A DNA stretch of 34,983 nt, taken from Planctomycetaceae bacterium. GTDB lineage: Bacteria; Planctomycetota; Planctomycetia; Planctomycetales; Planctomycetaceae. The stretch lies in assembly GCA_020426345.1 (NCBI GenBank), contig JAGQQE010000019.1, positions 1-34,983 of the forward strand, given 5' to 3'. Numbering within the stretch: the stretch's first letter is position 1; the number at the start of each line of letters is the position of its first letter. A model generated the notes under the pieces. The model saw nothing but the letters and a program-made list of their open reading frames with translations, made no database searches and was not told the DNA's origin. Made by a program: the position numbers and the translations under genes. This document shows, in pieces, positions 8,948-15,818 of the stretch.

Positions 8948-8989
8948 TTTCTGATCGCCGCCAGTGATTGCCAGAGCTTGCCTAATCGT

Positions 8990-10417
8990 ATGATTCATTC
9001 GCCAGACAACCGTGCGACATCATCGACAGCGCAATCGCGTCGCGACTGGCTGACCGCACTGGCTGCCCTGGCGTCCGCTGGCCGTAGTCGCACACTGGCG
9101 GCGGAAGCAGGTCAGCCACAGGTGAAACCGCCTGGATTTGGCCGCGCAAAATCTGTCATCGTTGTGTTTGCCAGTGGCGGCCAGAGCCAGATTGATATGT
9201 GGGACCCAAAGCCCAATGCACCGGTGGAAGTGCGGGGAGCATTCAGAACAATTCGGACAGCGGTTCCCGGGATTCATTTCTGTGAACACATGCCGCAGAT
9301 TGCCAAAATTGCCAACAAGATCTGCGTCCTGCGCACGATGTCGCATGAAGATCGGGATCATGGATCGGCGTTCTACTTGTCTATGACCGGAAGGTATCAC
9401 CGCCGAAAATCATCAAATCCGTTGCCAGCCCCCGACGATTTGCCGTGTCATGGCGCCGTGCTGCAACGGGTGCGTCCCAGCCAGGAGTTTCCGCAAACGG
9501 CCATTCATTTGAATGGTCCGGCAGAGGTTCCGCTGGTGGTTGGACCGGGTCAGTTTGGGGGATATCTGGGCAAAGGGTTTGATCCGTTGACACTTGGTGA
9601 TGTGACTTTGGGTTCAATGCCGATTCCATCACTGATTCGTCGCCCGGACCTTGGCGCCAGTCGGATGCAGCAGCGGGCAAATTTGCTTCGATCACTCGAA
9701 GATCGAATGGAATCGCTGCGGCAAAACCCCGTCGGCCAGGAGAAGGTCACGCTGTATCATCAGGCGTTCGACATGCTGTCGCGTCCCGACATCGGCGACG
9801 CATTCGACCTGTCCCGCGAACCGGCGGCGCTGCGAGCTCGCTACGGCCGCAATCGTTCTGGTCAGGCTTGTCTGCTGGCAAGGAGACTGGTGCAGGCAGG
9901 CGTCCCTCTGGTGACTGTTATCTGGAGCCACAACAATCGTGGACAGGACATCGATCCCGCGAATACCGACCTTTACGGATGGGATACCCACAATGACATC
10001 TTCGAAGGATTGAAGAATCATCTGCTGCCGCGTTTCGACCAGGGCTTTTCTGCTTTGGTCGAAGACCTGGACCAGCAGGGTATGCTGGACGACACGCTTG
10101 TCGTCTGCATGGGCGAATTCGGACGCGCTCCGCTGGTGGCACTGGAGCCACGCTTTGCTGGCGCTTCCCCGGGTCGGAAGCACTGGAGCGATGTGTACTC
10201 GGTGGCGTTTGCCGGTGCCGGGGTCAAACGAGGAGCCTGTGTTGGTGAATCGGACGCCCAGGGAGCCTATCCCCGAACCGAAGCCTATGGTCCATGGGAT
10301 ATCATGGCCACGATGTTTTCGTCGCTCGGTATCCAGCCGGATTCACTGTACCACGATCTTCAGAACCGCCCGGTTCGAATCTGTGATGGTCAAGTCATTG
10401 CACCTCTCTTCGGCTGA
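8990..10417 (+). CDS. DUF1501 family exported protein
   Basis: A second DUF1501 protein of about 475 residues. Its N-terminus has a short Tat-like signal (SRRDWLTALAALASAG, RR at 17-18 from this start). Family signatures are FASGGQSQIDMWDPKPNAP, a histidine-containing DRDHGSAFYLSMTGR, LYGWDTHNDIF, LVVCMGEFGRAPL and GRKHWSDVYS. It differs from the copy at 104-1444 in length and middle region, so they are paralogues and not a recent duplication. I chose the ATG at 8990; a TTG at 8978 would add four residues. It follows the secreted hydrolase on the same strand and may share its transcript. Its enzymatic role is unknown. Confidence 0.9.
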   Translation: MIHSPDNRATSSTAQSRRDWLTALAALASAGRSRTLAAEAGQPQVKPPGFGRAKSVIVVFASGGQSQIDMWDPKPNAPVEVRGAFRTIRTAVPGIHFCEHMPQIAKIANKICVLRTMSHEDRDHGSAFYLSMTGRYHRRKSSNPLPAPDDLPCHGAVLQRVRPSQEFPQTAIHLNGPAEVPLVVGPGQFGGYLGKGFDPLTLGDVTLGSMPIPSLIRRPDLGASRMQQRANLLRSLEDRMESLRQNPVGQEKVTLYHQAFDMLSRPDIGDAFDLSREPAALRARYGRNRSGQACLLARRLVQAGVPLVTVIWSHNNRGQDIDPANTDLYGWDTHNDIFEGLKNHLLPRFDQGFSALVEDLDQQGMLDDTLVVCMGEFGRAPLVALEPRFAGASPGRKHWSDVYSVAFAGAGVKRGACVGESDAQGAYPRTEAYGPWDIMATMFSSLGIQPDSLYHDLQNRPVRICDGQVIAPLFG

Positions 10418-11048
10418 GTCGCCTGGTCGACGGAACTGCTGAGTCATTTGATCTGGCGGAGAAGCATCTGAACGTCCGGTGAAATCTCTTCCAGAGGCTG
10501 CCCGCAAGACGCCCCGCATGTGAAACGTCCGCTGGCGTGCGGGTGTTGTCATTCGACCTGCACCCCAATGCCAATCATCAATTGCATGCACCGAAGTTGG
10601 GCCCGGCGGTGAAAACTGTAGCTCGGTGGGTGGGGCCGAGAGGCCGAGAGTCTGACGTGGATTCGTGCCGTGGCACGTTTTAAAGCCACAGGGGCGGAAC
10701 GGTTGAATCAGCGATCGATTTCCTGGCTGTTTGTCAGGATTTCCTGCGTTACCGGAGCTTGGAAAAGAATGCGGAGTGCATAGACTCCGACGGATTCGGT
10801 GGGTTAGCTATTCAGCGCGGCCGGAGGCTCAGATGGCAAGCGGCAGCGGCCAGCCAGATGACATGTGGATGGGCACCGCAGTCGTCGCCCAACCGACTCA
10901 ATGGCAACTCGCCACCTGTGGTTCGTTTCTCTCGTTAACGCACCCCGGGGCCGAAGGAATGTCCACGAAAAGAATCAATCATCCGTTCGGCACAGAATTC
11001 CAATGGTCTGTTAATCTTTAAAGGTTCGTATTATCCACGGGAAGAGCG
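10418..11048. other. Long non-coding region with several hairpins
   Basis: No convincing gene is seen in 631 bases; an ORF at 10731-11021 has poor composition and no start signal. The stretch from about 10590 to 10970 is rich in short inverted repeats: CGTGCCGTGGCACG followed by TTTT near 10669-10682, GTGGC with GCCAC spanning the same site, GGAGT-gcatag-ACTCC near 10773-10788, and a tandem GGCCGAGAGGCCGAGAG near 10633. This could be a structured RNA, a dispersed element or a set of terminators. I cannot assign it to a known RNA family. Confidence 0.4.
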
Positions 11049-11294
11049 ATGTCCAGTATTGAAGAGATGACCGACGATGAGCTAAATCAAAAGCTGAAGG
11101 ACGCGAGGAGACTTCAGCTGCTCGTTGGGAGTATTTGGGGAGTGATCATCACAGTATGGGTGGTCCTTGGTTACTGGCAATCCAACGTTCCTGTCTTCAT
11201 CTCGACCATTGCGTTGGGACTGACAAGCGCTGCCATTACAAACATCGCCCCTCAGAAGATCGCGGCTGAGATTAAGCGGCGGACAGAGACTTAA
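11049..11294 (+). CDS. Small two-helix membrane protein
   Basis: An 81-residue hypothetical protein. A charged N-terminal helix (residues 1-22, MTDDELNQKLKDARR) leads into two hydrophobic segments at about 23-43 (LLVGSIWGVIITVWVVLGYW) and 47-66 (VPVFISTIALGLTSAAIT), and the protein ends in a basic tail (IKRRTET). GGGAAGAG lies just before the ATG and acts as a ribosome binding site. I do not recognise a family. The charged helix plus hairpin layout is common in small inner-membrane proteins. It stands alone after the long non-coding region. Confidence 0.75.
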   Translation: MSSIEEMTDDELNQKLKDARRLQLLVGSIWGVIITVWVVLGYWQSNVPVFISTIALGLTSAAITNIAPQKIAAEIKRRTET

Positions 11295-11472
11295 GCAGAC
11301 CGGATGTGCAGAAACAGAAGTCGACTCAGCCAGGCTGATCGGGTCCGGCCGAGAATTGAGCTACGACTGATCATTCTACGCACAACGTCGCACGCAGGCG
11401 GTCAGATCTAAACGTTTCATCAGCGTGTGTCTCCGCCACATCGTGCCGTTTGTACTCTTACTGGCCAGGCTT

Positions 11473-11868
11473 ATGCAATCCGATATCGAAACTTACAACG
11501 CGTCGCAAACAAACGAAGAAGAACGTTCAATCTGCCAGATCCTTGCGACTACGATTTCAGACAACCTTCCTGAAGCGGAAAGCAGGATCTGGCATCGGCA
11601 TCCTGTTTGGTTTCTCGACGGGAATCCAATCGTCGGCTACAGCAAACAGAAAGGAGGCATCCGACTGATGTTCTGGAGTGGAGCAAGCTTTGAGGAAGAG
11701 AAACTTCAGCCCGGAACCGGTAAATTCAAGGATGCTTCGATCCTCTTCAGTCTCGCGAAAGATATGAGGCTGACGGACCTCAAACGCTGGCTGAAGAAAT
11801 CGAAATCAATACAGTGGGACTACAAGAATGTTGCCAAGCGGAAAGGGCAATTGGTTCGATTGCAATAA
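11473..11868 (+). CDS. DUF1801 (YdhG-like) domain protein
   Basis: About 131 residues. The order of motifs (a charged N-terminal helix with ICQILATTISDNLPEAES, then WHRHPVWFLDGNPIVGYSKQ, GGIRLMFWSGASFEE and GKFKDASILF) fits the DUF1801/YdhG-like fold, small cytoplasmic proteins of uncertain function that may bind a small ligand or iron chelate. I chose the ATG at 11473 because the extension from the GTG at 11425 is hydrophobic and unlike family members. No operon partner is visible: the next gene is on the other strand. Confidence 0.75.
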   Translation: MQSDIETYNASQTNEEERSICQILATTISDNLPEAESRIWHRHPVWFLDGNPIVGYSKQKGGIRLMFWSGASFEEEKLQPGTGKFKDASILFSLAKDMRLTDLKRWLKKSKSIQWDYKNVAKRKGQLVRLQ

Positions 11869-12142
11869 GTTCGGCCAACTGAGGCAGAAACGCCTGCGGA
11901 GCTCAATTGTGACGGGCGCCCCAGGACGACCTTCAACAGATCCGGAAACTCGCTGAACAAAGAATCCAACGTGCGATGGATGAAGTCCCGAGTGGTGTCA
12001 CCGTCGATCGGATTGTGCCCTGTTTGTTCCATCGATCTATGAGTTGACGGAGAAGTGGCCTTCTTGGCGTAGAAGCCTGCTTTATTCGAGGAAATCGTCA
12101 GGGCAATGCAACACGCATTTCGTTTGCGTGCGGACGCGTGTG

Positions 12143-14074
12143 TCAGCCGACGCGTTGTCGGAGATACATTTCCTGGATGTCCATCGTTGTGTCTGCTTCC
12201 ATGGCTGGCTTGTCTGAACGAATGACGACCAGCTTTGGATCTCGCAGACTAAGCGCGCCGGTGGTCTGATCACGCGCGATTCCTTCAAATCGCACGGTCA
12301 CCACAACATGGGGTCTCAGTGCGATGCCGGGTCTGGCCCCGGAGGCGCTTGGGCGCTCGATCCGTTGACCTGTCATTAATCCGTTCTGCATGATCTCCCG
12401 AATGATTTCCTGTTCACGGACGCGGTCGATACCAGCAACGTCGCCGACAAAGTCGAAGCCGCCCTTCGCGTTTCGGGCTCCGATCACGTAGGAACCAAAC
12501 ATTCCGGCATTCTCCCTGGTGGTCACCGCCTGGGTGGCTCCCAGAATTGCCAGGTCGAGCGTGATTTCGGGTTTTCGTTTTTTCCAGCCGGGATCGCGCG
12601 AGGCCAGGCGATAGGGCGCATTCAGTTGTTTGCAGATAATGCCTTCGTAGCCCTGGCTTCTGAAATGCTGAAACAGCCGATTGACGTCTTCGTGGCCGGT
12701 TGCCATCTGCCCTTCGGATACCGTAATGGGAATGGGAAGCTGCCGTTGCGTCAGCGGAGCAAGCAGATTCATCAGATACTGACGCCGCTGCTGAAGTGCC
12801 TGACTGGTGATGTCCATGTTGTTCAGATAGAGCAGGTCGAAGGCCGCAAACCTCAACGTGACCGGTTGAGCGGATTCTCCCTGAAGGGCGGCATAAACTT
12901 CGTAGACTGTTGCTGGGCGCATCCCTTCTTCGATATCCAGAATCGTTCCGAACAATTCTCCGTCGACGATACAGTTATGCGCGGGGATGGAGCGGATGGA
13001 CGCATCCAGTCCACTGATTTGTTCCAGCCAGTCGCCACGATTTCGCGTGTAGGCCCCGCACAGCACAGAGCCGCGAGTATCCGTCGACTTGTGCAGAAGC
13101 AGTCGAATTCCATCGTACTTTCGTTCGACCCAGACCGGGAATTCGCTGTCTTTCAGGTCATTTGTGATTCCACCGGCCAGCATCGGGCGAACGGGAACCA
13201 ATGGCTGAAGCTGGATTTTTCTGAGTCCCTCAGCCCCTTCATCAATCAGCACCTGCGCAACCTTGAATGCGTCGGTCAGAGCCATGGCGTGTCCGACCTG
13301 TTCCTCTTCAACGCCGAATTGTTCTGCGAGCAATCGTGCAATGACGGTCCCCTGGTATTCGAATCCCAGTCCGGCTTTCTGCAGAATCAGTCGCGTCAGA
13401 AAATACGATTCCATTCGACCGCAGCGGCGGTACAACGATCGCAGCACCTGGAACTTCTGAGTTCTGCGAGCACTCGGAAGGTAGCGCAGCGTTCGGATGA
13501 CTTCGCCCGCCGTCAACGGGATCTCACCCTTAATCTCGCTGGGTAATTCAGCGAACATCACGGCGATATCGCCGACCTGAGTCAATCGATCCAGACAATC
13601 CCGACGCGACATCATCTTCATAGTCATGAAGAGCTGAACGAGGCTGTCACGGCGGACACTGCTTCGTTTTCCCTGAAAGACATCGCCCAGGATGCAGCCA
13701 ATCTTTTCCGGCAGAGAAATACCGACGTCTTTGTTCAGGAATTCCTTCAGCAGTTTTTCACGGCCCGCAGTGTCGGGGGGAGCCCCTGTCCGAATACCGA
13801 ACATCGAAGCGGTTCGGGCCGGATCAAGCATCGAGAGCGGGAGAAACAATCCCTTACACAAGCTGTAAAAAGGAATGGAATCCAGCGCCGTGGCGGGGAT
13901 TTCGTGCCCCTGATCGGCAACCAGGCGGCGAATGAGGAACTGCAGGTGATCCGGTACACCAAGCTCACAGTCCATCGCACCAGAACCAGTCGCGCCGATG
14001 CCTCTGGTGAACTCAGCCAGACCGCTTGCCTCGCGAAACCAGCGCCGTACATCGTTTGTCCCGACAATCTTCAT
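12143..14074 (-). CDS. ATP-dependent DNA ligase
   Basis: A 643-residue ligase that seals nicks using ATP. The first 230 or so residues are a helical N-terminal DNA-binding domain of the type found in archaeal and eukaryotic ligase I. The nucleotidyltransferase core follows: motif I KYDGIR with the adenylated Lys at 319, motif III-like VDGELFG, FAAFDLLYLN, motif IV EGIICK and motif V WKKRKPE. A C-terminal OB domain (ILGATQAVTTREN, FVGDVAGIDR, VTVRFEGIAR) completes it. All catalytic motifs look intact. No Ku, LigD polymerase or phosphoesterase gene is near, so a role in end joining is not supported by context; it may act in base-excision or recombination repair beside the housekeeping NAD ligase. 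GGTGAG lies seven bases before the ATG. The adjacent RecA-like ATPase is on the same strand. Confidence 0.93.
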   Translation of the reverse strand: MKIVGTNDVRRWFREASGLAEFTRGIGATGSGAMDCELGVPDHLQFLIRRLVADQGHEIPATALDSIPFYSLCKGLFLPLSMLDPARTASMFGIRTGAPPDTAGREKLLKEFLNKDVGISLPEKIGCILGDVFQGKRSSVRRDSLVQLFMTMKMMSRRDCLDRLTQVGDIAVMFAELPSEIKGEIPLTAGEVIRTLRYLPSARRTQKFQVLRSLYRRCGRMESYFLTRLILQKAGLGFEYQGTVIARLLAEQFGVEEEQVGHAMALTDAFKVAQVLIDEGAEGLRKIQLQPLVPVRPMLAGGITNDLKDSEFPVWVERKYDGIRLLLHKSTDTRGSVLCGAYTRNRGDWLEQISGLDASIRSIPAHNCIVDGELFGTILDIEEGMRPATVYEVYAALQGESAQPVTLRFAAFDLLYLNNMDITSQALQQRRQYLMNLLAPLTQRQLPIPITVSEGQMATGHEDVNRLFQHFRSQGYEGIICKQLNAPYRLASRDPGWKKRKPEITLDLAILGATQAVTTRENAGMFGSYVIGARNAKGGFDFVGDVAGIDRVREQEIIREIMQNGLMTGQRIERPSASGARPGIALRPHVVVTVRFEGIARDQTTGALSLRDPKLVVIRSDKPAMEADTTMDIQEMYLRQRVG

Positions 14075-14121
14075 TCTTGTCTCACCGAATGCAGAGGTAC
14101 GAATCAGCTATGACACTCACC

Positions 14122-14227
14122 GTCCGTTGAAAAACCGGGACAGGCTGGCAGCACGACCGGAAACCATCGAGTGTTCAGGTCTCCTGCTTGATCCAGTCCC
14201 GTTTCTCAACAGGCTGCTAAGCTAAGC
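14122..14227. repeat. Dispersed hairpin repeat, copy A
   Basis: This 106-base element is about four-fifths identical by hand alignment to the sequence at 33216-33320, in the same orientation. The outer arms near 14124-14144 and 14193-14212 are an imperfect inverted repeat (CCGGGACAGG against CCAGTCCCG flanked by TTGAAAAA/TTTCTCAA). An inner stem pairs GGAAACC with GGTCTCC. The right end, GGCTGCTAAGCTAAGC, is identical in both copies and includes the stop codon of the RecA-like gene (complement CTA at 14222-14224). Confidence 0.88.
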
Positions 14228-15325
14228 GCTCGGGACGGCGTAGATTTCGGGCTGTGAATCATGAATTCGCAGGACCCCGGTTTCTTCTTCGCGATCCAGG
14301 CGGACGGCGTGGGGGAAGGTCGGAGTTGTGACACTCTTCACAGCCCGGATGACGTCAATACGATCGCGATAGCTGCCGCCCCACAGTTCCGCAATTTCCT
14401 TTGAACCCAGCGACATTTCTTCGATCAGAAACACGACATCTGCGGTATGCACAAGGGATTCGCCGCCGACCGGAGCGCCGGTATCCCGAATCTGACCGAT
14501 GCAAATGCAGGTCACACCCTGTTCGTGATTGTACGTTTTCAGTGCTGACAGATTGTCGGCCGTTCTGTTTCGGCTCGGATCCAGCATGTTCAGCGAGTCG
14601 ATGACAACAAAACTGATCTCTTCCTTTTCAACCAGAAACCGGTACTTGCCGACGAAATCGTCCCATGTGTGGCCACGATGGTACTGGCTTTCCAGGACGA
14701 ACACGTTTTCCAGCACCTTCTTCCGAAAGTCCTTTTCGTTGAGTCCTGTGACCGACATTCCGATCTTTACGAAGCGGGAACACAGATCATCGCGACCGTT
14801 TCCATCCGGGTCATGGAAACCTTCCTCGGCCACGACAAACGCGACCTTTTCTCCACTCATGGCCACTCGTGCGAGCCCGGCCAGTGTGCTGCGGGTCTTG
14901 CCTTTTCCCGGAGGTCCCGCGAAGGCGATGGTGCAGCCTTTGGGAACGCCCCCCAGAACTTTGGAACCGTCTTCAGTCAGGCACAATTGATCGAGCACAC
15001 ATCCCAACGGAACGGCCTCCTGATGCTTGATCAGATCATCCAGCAGTGCGGGCCGTACAAAATCCTCATTCAGGCCGGCATCGCCATCATCCACCGCCTG
15101 ACCAGTACTGAAAGGGATTGCTGAGGGATCCATCATCCCGGTGGCCGCGCCCCCCGACATCATCATTTGCATCATCTGCGCCATCTGCATCATGGGATTC
15201 ATCTGTCCCTGTCCCATCTGCGGCATCATTCCCATCATGGGATTCATGGCTGCCGGATTCATGGCTGAATTCGGGTCGACAGAGGGAGAAGCGGGCTTCG
15301 ATGCGGAGGCTTTCTTCTTGGCCAT
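14222..15325 (-). CDS. RecA/KaiC-like ATPase with methionine-rich N-terminus
   Basis: A 367-residue P-loop ATPase. Walker A is GPPGKGKT at 137-144; a Walker B-like strand is SFVVIDSLNML near 245; CICIGQIRDTGAPVGGESLVHTAD resembles the distal part of RadA/KaiC/DnaB-type RecA folds. Residues 1-20 are Ala/Ser/Lys-rich, and residues 21-66 are extremely rich in Met, with Gln, Pro and Gly (NPMMGMMPQMGQGQMNPMM and similar), a low-complexity segment with no place in the ATPase fold. There is no zinc finger or Lon domain, so it is not a standard RadA/Sms. It may have a DNA repair or regulatory role, with the neighbouring ligase suggesting repair (inference). AGGAAAG lies nine bases before the ATG. Its stop codon lies in the dispersed repeat. 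Confidence 0.8.
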   Translation of the reverse strand: MAKKKASASKPASPSVDPNSAMNPAAMNPMMGMMPQMGQGQMNPMMQMAQMMQMMMSGGAATGMMDPSAIPFSTGQAVDDGDAGLNEDFVRPALLDDLIKHQEAVPLGCVLDQLCLTEDGSKVLGGVPKGCTIAFAGPPGKGKTRSTLAGLARVAMSGEKVAFVVAEEGFHDPDGNGRDDLCSRFVKIGMSVTGLNEKDFRKKVLENVFVLESQYHRGHTWDDFVGKYRFLVEKEEISFVVIDSLNMLDPSRNRTADNLSALKTYNHEQGVTCICIGQIRDTGAPVGGESLVHTADVVFLIEEMSLGSKEIAELWGGSYRDRIDVIRAVKSVTTPTFPHAVRLDREEETGVLRIHDSQPEIYAVPSA

Positions 15326-15340
15326 GGCAGGACTTTCCTG

Positions 15341-15364
15341 GTGATCTGGTTATCGTGATCTGGT
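15341..15364 (-). promoter_or_regulatory. Direct 10-mer repeats upstream of the RecA-like start
   Basis: The 10-mer GTGATCTGGT occurs twice, at 15341-15350 and 15355-15364, a 14-base spacing. On the coding strand these lie about 16-40 bases before the ATG. They could be an operator or a small slippage duplication; no known regulator site matches. Confidence 0.35.
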
Positions 15365-15642
15365 GAGACAGGGGCTGTGAATTCAATCGCTTTGACGGGG
15401 CACTTGCCCGCAATGTCGTCGTCGAATCGATGTGAATGTCCCCGCGATCAAGCGCGGAGAACCGGAAAGCATCCAAAAATGGTGACCGTTTGTCACCTGT
15501 TCGGGACGGCAATTTTCAACGGCATGCCGCGTTTCGTCGATAACCCGTATGCGAATCAGAATGTGGCTTGATTGCTGCAGTGACTTTGGCCAGGGGATGT
15601 GATCAGACTCCGGACGGTGTGAGAAAGTCCCGGACGGGTATT

Positions 15643-15741
15643 TCAGGCGAGCTCTGCAGGAAACAGGATGAGGTCTCGCAGGTCTTCATGCAGAAACGCC
15701 AAAGCGATCTGAGTCGGCCGAGCGAGAATTTCATCGCGCAT
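15643..15741 (-). CDS. Possible 32-residue ORF downstream of the antiporter
   Basis: This short ORF reads as normal protein: MRDEILARPTQIALAFLHED followed by LRDLILFPAELA. It is in the same frame as the antiporter, and the frame stays open for about 54 codons right after the antiporter stop, so it may be a detached former C-terminus, a short independent peptide or chance. There is no strong ribosome binding site. I do not recognise it. Confidence 0.3.
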   Translation of the reverse strand: MRDEILARPTQIALAFLHEDLRDLILFPAELA

Positions 15742-15784
15742 CGGCAAACCCAATTCACACTTGCGGCGTTGCTGAGGGAACTGG

Positions 15785-15818
15785 CCCCGGTCAGGTGGAT
15801 GCCCCGGTTAGGTGGATG
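15785..15818. repeat. 17-base tandem repeat across the antiporter stop codon
   Basis: Two adjacent 17-base units, CCCCGGTCAGGTGGATG and CCCCGGTTAGGTGGATG, differ at one base. The second carries the real stop (complement TTA, giving TAA, at 15808-15810); the first carries TGA at the equivalent place. Removing one unit would not change the protein. Confidence 0.9.

Larger units (their letters stand above)
15326..15807. other. Intergenic region upstream of the RecA-like gene
   Basis: This 482-base gap holds the presumed promoter of the RecA-like gene, two direct 10-mers next to its start, and one possible 32-residue ORF (15643-15741, minus strand), described separately. ORFs in other frames are poor in composition. 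Confidence 0.5.

Noticed and set aside
10731-11021. 96-codon plus-strand ORF in the long non-coding region
   Set aside because: Composition and codon use do not look coding, there is no ribosome binding site, and it crosses several inverted repeats.
11820-12032. 70-codon minus-strand ORF between the DUF1801 gene and the ligase
   Set aside because: Part reads plausibly (DFIHRTLDSLFSEFPDLLKV), but it overlaps the DUF1801 end, lacks a start signal and has no recognisable match.
12626-13546. 306-codon plus-strand ORF opposite the DNA ligase
   Set aside because: It lies wholly antisense to a gene with intact ligase motifs and shows no family features of its own.
15140-15260. Repetitive DNA that might be a CRISPR or minisatellite
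   Set aside because: It is simply the coding sequence of the Met/Gln/Pro/Gly tract; there are no regular spacers or palindromic repeats.
15087-15512. 141-codon minus-strand ORF rich in Asp, His and Gly
   Set aside because: It is the shifted-frame shadow of the Met-rich start of the RecA-like gene; the repeated codons there create the apparent pattern.
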